Assembly: GCF_037038585.1 (NCBI RefSeq)
Contig: NC_092526.1
Span: 4,984,001-5,048,000 of the forward strand
Direction: 5' to 3'
Source: Patagioenas fasciata
Taxonomy: Eukaryota; Chordata; Aves; Columbiformes; Columbidae
Length of the DNA stretch: 64,000 nucleotides
Numbering within the stretch: the stretch's first letter is position 1; every line of letters starts with the position of its first letter. Under the pieces are notes generated by a model, which saw only the letters and a program-made list of their open reading frames with translations, was not told the DNA's origin and searched no databases. Below, piece by piece: positions 49,201 to 61,680 of the stretch. The position numbers and the translations under genes were made by a program.

Positions 49201-50159
49201 ATGGCAGAGTTTTCGTGGAATAGCATATGTAGCCATGATTTTCACGTTTTGCTGGGTTGGTTTTCACTCTGCCTCGAAAAAACAGGTTCACTATATACAT
49301 ATCTGAAGAGAAAATATAATTATTGTAATAGCAAAATATCTGAGTTTTTGAAAATAACTACTGACCATAGACAGCAGCTCTTAGCTGCAGCTGTTTCCAG
49401 CATGACACTAATACTCCATTCATTTGAATGGGGCTTAATGGTGCTGTCATAATAATCTTATTGTGACACCAATGGAAGTTCATGGAGACAATACAACAAT
49501 GTTAAGATTAAATAAATTGATGTCCCTACTGTGATATGTTTAACATTGTATTCTGAAATTTCTATATTTGGGGAGTTTAATTATATAGAATTTATTAGTC
49601 TGACATATTAACCTCATTTTTATGGCTTCCTCGAAAGCTTACAGATTTAATTAAATAATTCTCTATAGCTGCACAAGCTATTGACTTTTCTTGAATGTAT
49701 TAATGAGTCTTCTCTGTTCTACGGAAAACCTAGTGTCAGGTTGTAATGGCAAAGCATTTTTGGCATGTCATTGTCCTGTTAGAAATCCAGAAGTCCAGCT
49801 GGCTGTAGCATTTATGTATATTACATTGGCAAACCCCTACACTTTACAGATTATTAATGAACCATTCTATAGATGGCTGTACAAATCCAAAACCTGGCTT
49901 TGTGCAGAGAGACCTAAGTATATAGCAATAGGTGGAAGAGAACGTCCTGAAATTTGAGAAACCATATCAAATAGAGAAGAAACATGTAGACAGATTTTTG
50001 GACCTGACCACAGTACGTATTATAAAATGATACAGATCAGCCTCTCAAAACTTTAGACTGCAGAATTAATGAGTATTGTTCCCACTGTCAAAAATGTAAT
50101 CCTATTCTGATTTTATTTCACAGCTCTGCATAAGCCTAGCATTGAAAAGAATATTGTAT
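43260..50159. other. Gene-free AT-rich DNA
   Basis: About 7 kb with no recognisable transposon. Poly-A lies at about 43581-43593 and a T14 run near 45645-45658. The longest ATG-initiated frame of the window, 44097-44654 (plus, 185 codons), lies here. It begins with a hydrophobic stretch and a cysteine/leucine-rich middle, but it shows no domain, and GC is locally raised at 44150-44420. 45240-46840 is very AT-rich. Confidence 0.45.
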
Positions 50160-50547
50160 GCTAGCTCAATTTGTGGAAGTATCAATTTCATAATCAGAAC
50201 CTCAATACGGATGAACCGTGCACTTCATTTCCAAAATTAATAAGCTTCAAAAAAATGTAAAGGAAGTAACAAAGTGTTCCCAAGCCCTGATCCTTGTCTG
50301 TAACCACAGGTGCCTGCTCTCCCCACGGCAGAGGTATCTCACGGCATTTGACGAGCGCTGTAATATTCCCTGTCAATTTTACATTCTGCTTGGCAACAGC
50401 GGAAACCTGACAGGCATCAGCAGAGTGATTGGCAGTGCCATGCCTGATAATGCGAGTCAAAGCAATTGGCAACAGCACCACTATCCCCCTCACAGAGTCC
50501 AGAATCTACTTACAGTCTCACAGGTGACCTTTGATGATACAAGCTAG
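50160..50547. promoter_or_regulatory. GC-richer block with three TTGGCA sites, enhancer candidate
   Basis: TTGGCAACAGC occurs at 50390-50400 and again at 50466-50476, with TTGGCAGTGCCA (a full TTGGCN2GCCA-like NFI palindrome shape) between them at 50429-50440. The spacing is close to 38 bp each way. The block is GC-richer than its flanks and free of recognisable repeats. Open frames on both strands (99 codons minus, 109 plus) overlap completely, which argues that composition rather than coding keeps them open. NFI/RFX-type binding is inferred from the motifs only. Confidence 0.3.
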
Positions 50548-53500
50548 AAGGCCATGAAAAGGAGAAAACGTCCTATGTCCCTTAAAAATTATTGCTAGTG
50601 GTTTTTTTGTTGTTTTTTTTTTTTCTTTTTACATACCTTAGTAGACATTGAACTAAAGCAGCCCTTGATCTGGGATTCTTCAGTTGCAAACACAACTCCC
50701 ATTACCTTTTAGAGGCTGCATGGCCTCATATCTACGGACAATAACTCTTTCGGGTGTTTAATAACATATGTGATTCCTGTTTTCATATTTACATCTTTGA
50801 TTTCCACAACTGTAAACAAACATAGTGAAGCCTTTCTACATCAGAAAATTGCTGTGAAGATTAATCAGTTGATATTCATAGTGAGATCTGAAAAATAAAA
50901 GTCTTGCATACAGTCATCATCACTTGATGTCTGTCCAGGCTCAGCCCTGCACCTACTGTTAGGTTTCCATGTGATCACAAGAGGTTGGGTTTTTTTTGTC
51001 TGAGAGCTCAAACATGCATTTCACTGTCTCAAAATCCCCAACGAATTCCAAATTTGATATCAGAAGCTCAAGTTCTAAGACTTTACAGGAAATATTTCAA
51101 TATTAAAGCAGAGAGGAAAGAGAACCTTTCAAGAGGAGTGTAGATGTGGGAAGAAAATTGTTTTGATTTGAACAAAACCAAATTCACAGAAAGGGTTGGG
51201 ATATTCTTTTCTTCTTCACCCTCACTCCCTACCACCAACCCAGATGTCCCTCCCTAATCTCAACAGCTTTTCAGTTACACTTGACATACATACGAAACAC
51301 AAATCCAAAGCCATCCCCATTAAAGCACAGATATCCCATTTTGTTTAGATTTTATAACCTACCACTTCATGTCTTAGGGTTTTGTGCTCATGAGCACTTT
51401 ATAAGTATGCTGTAAAAAATGCTGCTGTGGTAGAAGGAGAGATTTCGATCACTGGAAGGCAGAATTAAATTGGGAGAGATAATGGCACTCAGTAAAACAT
51501 GCCTCATGTTGCTGGCCTGCAATGCCAGCTCTCTCTGTTAAGGTACCTAGAAGCCAGAGTTTTTGAGATGAATGTCATCTAATGTTATTTTTCAAGCCCC
51601 TGAAGCCTTCTGTCCTCACATTGCTTGTCACCAAGTGAGACCCTTGTTTGACATGACAGTAGGTTTGAACAAAGGCATTTGTTATTCCAAAATATTCTGA
51701 TCCCTTTTGCCTATCCTTTCTTCATAAATATTCCCCTGTTTTGTTTTTTTTTTTCGTATTACACGGCAATAAAACCAAGATGAAATCTCCCTGCATTTAA
51801 TGTCATCAGGGTTCGTTGTTTCCAAGAAGAATTTTTCAAGATTTTTCCCCAAATGCTCTCACTTAGCTGTCTATAAATTGGATTAGGTATGTACTGCAGC
51901 ACCTAGGAAAATCAGAAAAGAAGTGAAGAATAGCTTAGTTTAAAGCCTGACCACTGCACATCCTTTACGCTTTTCTTCAGCCAAGGTTTATACCCCCTAA
52001 ACTGCTGTGGTGCATGTTGCAATCCACAAAGATTTAAAATTCATCAAACAGACAAAGTGTACATTTAATACTCACATGAGGGAATACAGAATGTCTTTCA
52101 ATACATCAAACTCCTAAACCTTTTACATCTTTCATTTTTAAGCTACATGGATTTTGATTTGTACAATTTTAAAAATATTCTGAAGCCTAGTCAATCTAAC
52201 ACTAAAAAGCACTGTTGCACAGTAAGAAATCAAGAAATACAATTCAGCAAACCTGGTATAGTTGGTCCCCAGGGAAGTTTTTTTCCAATTCTGTTTGTCA
52301 TAGCCCAGATCCATCATGTCATGCTAGCCTAACTTACTACTCCTGTCTTTTTTTTTCCTTTCCTTTTCTTTCTCTTTTACCCTTTTTTGGCACACTCCAA
52401 CTATTTTCTGTTAAACTAGTGCTGTCACAAGAAAACATATAAAAATGCTCTTTTGCAAACATACTGTTTGGTCTCTACTGAACTCTCCAGAGCCACGGAT
52501 TTCTCTCACTGTCTTTATCAGGGGTGAATGTTGACAGATCACTGAACCTTACTGTCAGCGGTGACAGGCTTAAAGCTGTTTTGTGCAAGGTGGAGGGGAA
52601 AAAAACCCTACAAAAAAAAGGTTTCTGTGTCTTGCTTCTAGAAGGTCCCTGATTTAACAACAAAGGCTTCTGTTCAAAGATGATTAGCTTAAAGGCATTT
52701 CAGAGAGTTTTGATTGTAGCAGCAGTTGGGTGTCTTGCTACTGGGTGAAATATGTATTCCCCTGAGAACAAAGGCGGCAGCAATCCTATTCTGCTGAGAT
52801 GGCAACTTTAATAATTCCATGTATTTATCAGTATTGTGTCAAGATCTTAAGGATTTTGCCCTTCAGGTGAAGTTGGAGGTAGATGGAATGGATACGGTGC
52901 TGAACAATCCCACTAAGATATACATGGAAAATGTCCTGTAATGTCCAGGGGGAGAGATAGGAAAGATTCCTAAGGGTCTGAATACACATAACATAGATAA
53001 ATGTCTTCAAGGTTTACGAAAAGAAGGCTGAGGTTTTTACACTGGGCTTTAGCCTATGCATAAAGTGGTAAGACGAGATGCTTTTCCCCCATACTGACAA
53101 GCATCAAACAACTATTAATAGTGTAAATTATCTAGAAGTATTTTCACCCAGAAGTTAAACCAGAAAAAAATTAGGAATGCAGATTAAATATTGAATGCAT
53201 TGAAAATAATAACATGTTATGTTTACTGTTGGATTTCTTATAAAAGACACAACTTGAAAATGGGATTTTTTTGGAAAAAAAAATAAAAATGAGAGATTAT
53301 TGAAACTAGTTGTGGTTTGGGTAGGGCTTGACTGAGCACAGATATTGCACATAAACTCATGCAGAAACAAAACACCTCTTTACATTTGGATATACAAACG
53401 TTTTCTGTAAGCTTAACATGCCCACGTTTGGCGACACCAGGACAGATTTCACTGTCCCACAACGCTAATGACCGACAGGGAGAAACTATTCATTTGGTGA

Positions 53501-54506
53501 GGATAGATCTATCTCTTCATGCGCCATCAGAGAGATATAGGGGACTTTCAGAAGGAAATGCCTCCTAATTAATGATAGTTCAGAGCCTTATGAAGTGTGA
53601 AAGACTGTCTGGAGGAATGTGTAGCGTAAGCATCATTCTGAAGGGCCCAGTAGTCCAGTGCTAGAAAGCAATAAAAATGTAGGAGTAACATGCAGGACAG
53701 AAGGCATATGTAGCTGGAGGAAATCTAAGATTGGATTTTAAAATATTTTGATGCTCTAAAGATACCACTTAGAACAAGTACAAGGTCATGGTAGGCCTTT
53801 CTCTTTCAATGCCTTGAAAAAAATCATATTTTAAGAGAAAAAACACATTTTCCTTGACATGTTTACTTCATTAATGTTGGTGAGCTCTTGGCCATGCTTC
53901 ATTAAGATCTCATGATGCTTCAGGAATTGCTGTGGAGTCACTGGTTATATATGCCTTGACATTGCAGTGGTTGTATCAACCTATTAGTAGGCAGGTCATG
54001 TTAGAAATAATTTACACTGATATTTGTGAGATGCAAACTTTCATGTTATTAAGGATTTTTTGTAGGATTGGATGGCTATGAAAGAGAATATCTTATTTCC
54101 TCTAAAATCGCAAAACAGAAAAATGGCAGAAATATCAGAGAGAAACTTTCCTTAAAGCGAAAGCTGCTCACAGATCGATTTTCAAACATATCAATTCTCT
54201 TTCGACATGTTTGTCTCATGCCGTGTCAAGTGGCAGAGCTCACATTAATGTGTCCCCTGACTTTGCCTGGCAGCAGCTGTGCCCGCAGCATCTCCAGTGC
54301 CCAGTACCAACCACTGGTGCCAGGAGCACAGCAAAGCTGCACAGTGGGAGAGGATGGATACGCTGGCAACTTCTCTATGGACCAAAACCCCTGATCTCTA
54401 GGATCAGGGCTAGGAAGACCTCTGTTTTCATTTTATGCAAGGTTTGGTGATGGTTAGCCAAAAATACAGCGATAAGATCCAGAGTAATCATTTGCAAGCC
54501 AAATTA
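50548..54506. other. Gene-free AT-rich DNA
   Basis: T-rich runs lie at about 50602-50631 and 51740-51754, and a pyrimidine patch at about 52350-52395. A perfect 8-bp-arm hairpin lies at 54389-54409 (CCCTGATC / GATCAGGG). 54200-54400 is GC-richer with overlapping plus-strand frames (108 and 79 codons) but no recognisable product. Confidence 0.45.
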
Positions 54507-54627
54507 TTTCTTTCTTTGCTCCCTTTCCTTTCTTTGCTTTCTTTCCTTGCTTTCTTTGCTTTCCCTTCCTTTCTTTCCTTGCTTTCTTTCCTTTTTCTTT
54601 CCTTCCTTCCTTTCCCTTCTTTCCTTC
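54507..54627 (+). repeat. Imperfect (CTTT)n-type pyrimidine tract
   Basis: About 120 nt almost entirely of C and T, built of CTTT/CCTT units, with GCTTT variants spaced through it. It produces a lysine/glycine/arginine-rich spurious frame on the minus strand and a leucine/phenylalanine-rich one on the plus strand. Confidence 0.95.
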
Positions 54628-54992
54628 ACAGCATGAGGTTCTGGCAAGTATGGGTGCCCTGTATCTGCCAGAATTTAGCCACACGTTTTCAAATTACTGG
54701 CCCTTTGTAGTTTAAAAGATCTCTGTTTTCTGCAGGCCTGTCTTCACTCCTAAATTCATTAGTGAACTCAAAGTTTTACACCAAGCTTTAGTTGAGATTA
54801 CACAGGTGTGGGATAACGGGCACAGCTGCCACTCGCACAGGAGCCCTGCTCCACAGAGCACCCACCCATCCCAGGGCCGTATTGAGTTAGCAGTTGTGTT
54901 GATGCACAGAAATCTCCTCCATCCTCCCCAGTGACAGTGCAAATCCACCGGCCCCTGGACTACAAACCTCTAATTTTCACTTTTTATTTCAG
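54628..54992. other. Non-coding spacer, GC-richer
   Basis: No repeat family recognised. A 78-codon minus-strand frame at 54712-54948 has no known domain. It ends at a good polypyrimidine-AG site at 54992. Confidence 0.4.
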
Positions 54993-55193
54993 AGCTACCA
55001 TAAAGTTACCAGAGCTGTCAGGGACCCTCATGGTGCAGCCAGAGACAAGCGACAGGTCAGAAGAAAATTCATTTCTGGGGGTGGAAAGACCTAAAACATC
55101 ATTCATCCAGACAGTTCACCAGATGGAGACTCCAAAACTATCTAGCGGTCTGGGTTTCAAAGCCATTCCCCAGCAGCTGAGGATGACCACCAG
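54993..55193 (+). other. Exon-like open interval, unidentified
   Basis: An acceptor-like site (TTTTCACTTTTTATTTCAG ending at 54992) is followed by 201 nt, a multiple of three, open in one plus-strand frame and closed by ACCAG|GTAGAA, a possible donor. The same frame meets TAG directly at that GT. The peptide contains KLPELSGTLMVQPETSD and FLGVERPKTSFIQTVHQ and resembles nothing I know. Composition is higher in GC than its surroundings. It could be an exon of an unrecognised or non-coding transcript, or chance. Confidence 0.2.
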
Positions 55194-56542
55194 GTAGAAG
55201 CTAATTAGGAGCAGCTCAACCTGTTCAGCCTTAATATTTTAAGACCAAGGTGTGCTAGTATCACAGAAGAGCTGTACCTGGAGAGGGCAATTTATGTGCA
55301 CACCTGAGCCAGGCTTTTCTCACTCCATCCCCAGTCCTCTTGCAGTGGTGGCACAGATGGGGACTCTCTTGTGGGATGGGAATCACTGGTGCTCTGCCAT
55401 CCTGAAGCGCAACTGCTCTGCTTTTATCCAAAGACCAGCAATGTTGTTTTCCTAAGTGCCTTTTCAAATGATACGTGCACATGGCATCTGTTTGCAATGT
55501 ATATTTGCCATTAGTGTTTTTAAGTAGGAATGGTGGGGTCCGTATGGCACAGAACATAAGGATTGCCATGGTAATTAGTCATTATTTGGACTAGCAGAGT
55601 AACCGCTACCAAAGACTCTTAACTCGCTCATATTCTAATGTACTCGACATGTATTTTCTTTGTTTCTGCCCTTTATATAAAGTACTTTTGCTCTGAAAAT
55701 ACAGTTGATAATTATGATTTGCCAAAGACATTAATCTATGCAGGAAAATAAAGTACAACATTTTTAGGAAAGTTTGTAAATTTTTTGAGTATTGCATATT
55801 TTTCATTACAAAACAACATCTATATAACGTCTCTAAATCACCATGAGCAAAAATAAAGCAACCAAAATAAGAAAAAGTAACACCTCTATTACAAAACATA
55901 TATGTATCTCCAGTTGATTCGCACCAAACACAAAAAGATTATTTACCTGTAGATTTTGGTCTCTGAGACATATTTATTATGCGTATATTCACACTCTGAG
56001 TCTTATTCCTGAAAGGCAGATTTTTTCTTTTTAATTCTCAAGCAGCCAGCTTGTATGTCCAAGCATGCCCACAGCTGTACGGCTTTCATGCATTGCAAGT
56101 TTGAGCTTAGAAATACCCTTGTGAGGAGGGCTGCTATGCCAGCAGATACACTTTGAAGAGATATAGCCATAGGTAAGAAGCTGTTCTTTTTCCTCTGACC
56201 ACCTGTATATGTGTAGGAGCATTCCCCAGCCCCTGTGAAGCTCAGGAAGGGCAACACCATTGCACTTGGTGAAAATCCAATGGAATCTCCGAGGGCAGCT
56301 CCACACTACAACTAACTAGAGATGGAGGAACCTGACTGTCCCAGAGAGCTCCCTAACAAATCTCAGAAGCTCAGGGTTGAAAAGTACAAAAGCCATCTCT
56401 CAAGCTAGGAGGATGGAGATCTTAGTAACTTATTCCAACAGAAGGAAAGGTTCAGCATCTTCCTTTGCAGCAAGTCACTGGAATAAGAAAGTGGCTAAGT
56501 AGATAAAAGGGGAAAGACACCTTAATGATAATGTAGTCCAGT
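55194..56542. other. Gene-free DNA upstream of CR1
   Basis: Mixed composition. Overlapping frames at 55252-55569 on both strands (67 and 102 codons) and at 56003-56306 (85 and 91 codons, minus) show no known family. The last 150 bases may include a decayed upstream part of the following CR1. Confidence 0.4.
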
Positions 56543-56970
56543 CGTGGGTTACAAAGATGATTAGAAGCCTGGAGCATCTTTCTTATGAGGAGAGACTGAG
56601 AGTGCTGGGACTGTTCAGCCTGGAGAAGAGAAGCTGAGAAGGGATCTCATCAATGTTTATAAATATCTCAAGGGTGGGTGTCAAGAGGACGGACCAGACT
56701 CCTTTCAGTGATGCCCAACAATAGGATGAGGGGCAATGGGCACAGACCGAAACACAGGAGCTTCCATCTGAATATGAGGGGAAACTTCTTTACTTTGAGG
56801 TGCCAGAACCCTGGACCAGGTTTCCCAGAGAGGCTGTGGAGTCTCCTTCTCTGGAGACATTCAAACCCACCTGGACACCTTCCTGTGCGATCTGCTCTGG
56901 TGAACCTGCTTTAGCAGCTGGTTTGGACTGGATCATCTCCAGAGGTCCCTTCCGACCCCAACCAGTCTGT
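56543..56970 (+). mobile_element. CR1 LINE 3' fragment
   Basis: A plus-strand CR1 3' region in its standard order: ACAAAGATGATTAGAAGCCT, then CTGTTCAGCCTGGAGAAGAG, CTCAAGGGTGGGTGTCAAGA, AGGGGCAATGGGCACA, GAAACTTCTTTACTTTGAGG, CAGAGAGGCTGTGGAGTCTC, and the end block with GGACTGGATCATCTCCAGAG followed by GTCCCTTCC. The terminal octamer repeats are degraded (AACCAGTCTGT). It is longer and moderately diverged, and 5'-truncated. The two or three short frames over it in both directions are CR1-derived and not genes. Confidence 0.93.
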
Positions 56971-59900
56971 AACAGTAACAAATTCCCTGAGCTTCATTCC
57001 GTGCTGTGACCACAATGGAGAAAACTGTTTGATCTCAGAGCTTCCCTTCACCCTCCTGTGCGAGAAGTGGGGCAGACACGTGGGGTTATGAGAATAGGTT
57101 TGCAAGAAATCCCCAAGTCATACAGCGCCAACAATGACCATAGCAGGCTCTTAGAGGAGCACAAGGACTATCCTTTGAGGCTTTGAAGTCTGGAGATGAG
57201 AAAAAGAGCGTTTGATGCTTAGTAATTATGCTAAGTGGGCAGGTGGAAGCCAGATGCTAAACAACAGCTTCAGATGTGAAGACACTGGTGCCCCAGTGTT
57301 CTGCCTAGATCTGTCTGTAAACATTAAAAATATTTAAACATTTAAAAAAATATATATATATATATATCAGATCTGATCCTCAAGGCATACTAGTGAGCAG
57401 TAGAATATGTTATACTGGTTGCCATATTGATTCAGATAGAGCATTTGGATAAAATGGGTACATTTGTATATTCTATGCTGGATTATCATTTCTTACAGTT
57501 TCCACATGTTCTTTCACAGGAAAATAATGCACGATCAAATGGTGAGTCCTATTTTTAAACTGACTTTATGCAATTGAACTGAAAATATTAGTTTCTCTCA
57601 TGCTATTCTGTCAAGCAATATTATACTGATTAAGCTTTTAAAATATTATCGATGCAGATGGAGTATACATAACCTGTGTTTACACTCCATTTCATGTGCT
57701 TACATCTTGAATCTTGGCAAACTTTGAATTTTTGACCACAGCCTTGTGACAGATCAGAATGTCACAACCCCTTTAGTCAATATTTTGAAAAGCTAATTTG
57801 AGTCAGTAATTGCATTCCAGTTCAGAAGAATATTAAAATAACTAGTTTATGTGAATACATCCATCCTAATGGAAATATACATTCCAGAAGAGTTGGGAGA
57901 ATTAGCTTAATATCACTGCTGTATAAAATTCAATGACTTGAGCTTTCAGGCAGGGCTGCACAGGCAAACTGAAAGCATTTTGGCTCACTTGGGTTTTCAT
58001 CCACTGTATTTGCTTCCAATCTCAAATTCCAATAAACGAACAACAAAGAAATCAAAAGGAAACTGTGTGGCTCGCCAGCTTGAACCTTGCTTGCAGAGAA
58101 ACCAGACAAAACCACACAGTGTGAGGAAACAAACATAAAAACACAGTGGAATATGTTTTCTATTGTTTCTGCCAAAGAACATCAATTGGTCCAGATCCAC
58201 ACAAAATCCGCCTTCTTCTGCTGAAATTTACCCCATATTCACTAAAGGGCTGGTGAGATTTAGTGACCTTTAAAGTAAACGAGGTCAGGTTTTGGTGTAA
58301 CCTTTTTTTTTTTCATCGTAAAAATACTACACACAGCCATCTCTCAGAATTAAAGAGACAAATTCCTGGACAGTTAAAACAAACCCTTATGCTCATGTTC
58401 AGCTTACTTTTTCTCTATATAATGCGTACTACTTCCATGCATAGTCAGGAAATTACAAGCTAATATCCAAACTAGAAACTTGAACAGTATTAGTAATAGT
58501 ACAGCAGCATAAGTATGAAACAATTAAATCCTCAAGGGATTATATTTAAAGATTGCTTCTAAACTCACAGCATCAGTGGCACAGGATGGTGCTAAAAATA
58601 TTAATATATGTACTATATTGGCTGCAACTTGCTGCTATGCACTGTATCTCTGGTGCTGACCACATACTCCACTTAGAACCAGAAGATTTCTCTACAGAAG
58701 TGCTGTAGAGAAATTATATTCCTTTAAAATGCATTGGTTTGATAAATTACCCAGTTTAGGCAACAGACCTTCCATCTGGAAAGCTCTTCATATTAACCTA
58801 TATAGACACTAACTCTGCCACCTGAGTTATCTACCACAGTAAGAAAACCACCAAGAAAAGATGAAAAGACACCTCTGCCTGGTCGATGCTCTTCTAGCAT
58901 CAGCACCTGTAGCCCGGAGGTGTCATTAGTCAGAAAGAAGAATGAACTTTCATCCATACACCTGTACAGCCATATTCATCCATATATATTTTCTTCTTAT
59001 GGTTGACTTGATCTTTAGTTAAAAGCAGAGCTAAGCTGAACATATCGTGACAGAATGTATTTTTTTTAAGCTTCCCATTTTCACTTATTGTTAATCTAAA
59101 AGTCTCAGCCCCTCATACAGGCTGCAGAAAAGAGAAATTCTTAGTAATGATCACTGTCCTGTTCAAAGTTAAATACTGTTACAGATGGGAACAGAAGGAC
59201 TTATTGCTGCAGGACAGCGATCTTACAACGCACATCTGGAGGACGTCGCCTACCCCCAGACTGGCAGTGGAGACTGAACGCATCAGATGCCATTAGTCAG
59301 AAAATGTGTTAGCAGAAAGAAATTATGATAAGTGCACAACATGGTCAGATGTAAGGAAAAGCACCATTTGTAGATTTGTTAGTCAATTAGGCTTTATTTC
59401 AAGTGATTCCCCCAAGGCTTCTTGAGGTGGGAACATTTGTTTTCCTTCATTTCACCTATGCTTCCTGTAATTCAGCGGCTGTAGACTTCTACACAGCCTC
59501 AGTATTTTTGTTTTCAGAACTGTCACTCAAAGCATCACCTATGCTTTGACCTTTCTCCTGCTCCTTACTGAACAACCACACATCATCCAAACACAGACAC
59601 AACAAAAAAAGAGCAGAAAAACAGTACGACACAAAACTATTCACCTTTGTACTGTGAGTGTTCCCTGGATTAAATCAGGAGTACAGTGTCACCATTTTGA
59701 TTAACAAATAGCACTGGTCAAGACAGATTGCTCACACCACCTATTGGAATTCCACCTTTAGGAAGTATGTGACCTTTTTCATTCCCTACTCTAAAATGGA
59801 CTTTTGGGGGTTTTAATATTTGGAAAAAAAAACAACCAAACACCCCACCCCCCCAAAAAAAACCAACCACTCTTAACAAACAAGTCTGAGTATACAGAAA

Positions 59901-61439
59901 TAAAAGGCATTTCTGCAAAATCCAATCATTTCTACAGTGTCTAAAAATCAAAATTTTAAATATTAAAAATACTTTATTCTCTACTCGGAGGGTATGTTAA
60001 ATGCAACAATGCCACACTGCAACTACCAAATAAATTAGATGACTAGCAGAATAGGTCATAGGCTGAATTTGGATGGAATCACCTGATTAAACTGTTATAA
60101 AATAGGAAATAAACTCAGAGAAATCTGAGTCAATTTACTAAGTGAAAGAAGATTGAGAAGTTGAATGGTTCACTTGTAACGGATAATCTGAACAACTACG
60201 CTCTGCAAGTTCAGTAAAAATACTGCAGATATTTCAAAGTTACATATTTACTAGAAAGATCTTTAAAATACTTTTTAAGAAGTAAAATGTGTGTTGAACT
60301 TTTCTGACATTTACAAAAGTAATTAATTAATATGATTAAGCAAATTAGACTGAGCCAAAGTCTGACTGATTGTAAAGCATGCTGCAAGAGCCACCTGTTT
60401 GCTAAAAAGATTAGATACTATGGTGCTGGCAGCTAGGAAAAAAAAATAAAAAGAAAAAATAATAATTAAAAAAAGAAAACAATTATGAAAGAAAGAGAAA
60501 CATCTATATATACAGATCTTTCAGATCTGTCCGGTCTAACTTGCAGCACCAGATAATCTCAGCTTTACCTGGCAAAATAATTGTCCATTAGATATTTTTG
60601 CTTGGAAAAAAGCCCTACGGATTAAGATAAAAACCAAGTCACTGCTAGCTAGGTCTATATTTGTGAAGCTGATGCTTAATTAGGTACCTCAAGTTCTCTG
60701 TGGTTGCAGTTCTCCAGTTCCCAAGGTCCAGGAAAAGCCTCAGCACTACTCATCTTCTCTCTAGATTTGCTTTCCTTCGCCTTGAGGGAAGCTGTATATG
60801 TTCCTATGGCATATATACAATATCTTTGCCCAAGATACTATTCAGCATTTAAGAATCCAATGTCTGGTTAGCAATAATTGCTATAAGATGCTGTAAAACA
60901 CCTTTGAACAAAACTTGAAAATAGGGTAGGGAGATGTTTTCTTGTTATCTTACTAAGTTTTTATAGTTTGGAGTAGCACGAAGCCCCAGTCATGTACCTT
61001 ATAGTGTCAGGCACTGTGTACACATGGAACAAATCCATCACCTCCGTACCTAGAAGCCTACAGTGAAAGTATCAGAGGAGAGACAACACAGTCAGATTTA
61101 AGGGAATTAGAGAAGAGCAGCACTGGCAACACAGCACAGACAGGCTGCTAACTCAGGCTCATACTTGATGAGTACTTGATTGAGAAATATTTGATGATAC
61201 ATGGTTTTGAGATCCATACTGACCCCTTTAGTGTCCTGGCTACAGTGCTGTCCGTATGGAAATCAGGTAAAGTGACCTTTACAACAAGACCATCAGCACA
61301 CACCTGGATTTGCGTGCAGAGCTCTTATCCAGGCTTTACAGTTGGCATGTTGAGCTTGTCTTCATTGTCAAATATAAGACGACTTCAGAGGACCCACTTG
61401 GCACTGGAGTCAGGAAGGGGATGAGGACTGGAGCAGGAA
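56971..61439. other. Gene-free AT-rich DNA with several simple tracts
   Basis: An A-run plus (TA)9 lies at about 57343-57367, an A/C tract with a C7 run at 59823-59868, and an A-rich tract at about 60436-60488. A glycine/cysteine/phenylalanine-rich minus-strand frame at 59718-59951 is a product of the A/C tract. No transposon is recognised in 57400-59800. Confidence 0.5.
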
Positions 61440-61680
61440 TCATAGAATCATTTTGGTTGGAAGAGACCCTCAGGATCATTGAGTCCAACCATAACCTAAC
61501 CTAACTCTAGCACTAAACCATGTCCCTAAGAACCTCGTCTAGACACCTTTTAACCACCAGGGATGATGACTCCACCACTGCCCTGGGCAGCCTGGTCCAA
61601 TGCCTGACAACCCTTTCTGTGAAGAATTTTTCATGGAAACGATGCCTTAGGTTCCCCCTATGCCCTAGAGATTTATCTGA
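61440..61680 (-). mobile_element. CR1 LINE 3' fragment, minus strand
   Basis: It starts with the reverse-complement CR1 end (TCATAGAATCATTTTGGTTG), then a block with TCATTGAGTCCAACC, the ACCTAAC doubling, and ACTAAACCATGTCCCTAAGA, then a GGGCAGCCTGGTCCAATGCC-type block and CAACCCTTTCTGTGAAGAAT. Beyond about 61645 it becomes poorly recognisable. The overlapping 61-62 codon frames on both strands are by-products. It is the same subfamily and orientation as the copy at 63348. Confidence 0.92.

Noticed and set aside
54454..54684. Lysine/glycine-rich minus-strand frame
   Set aside because: It is a product of the CTTT-type pyrimidine tract.
56678..57105. Several overlapping frames on both strands
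   Set aside because: They lie in or across the CR1 3' fragment at 56543-56970 and have no independent meaning.
59718..59951. Minus-strand frame with a glycine-valine-phenylalanine-rich stretch
   Set aside because: It is caused by the A/C tract with a C7 run at 59823-59868.
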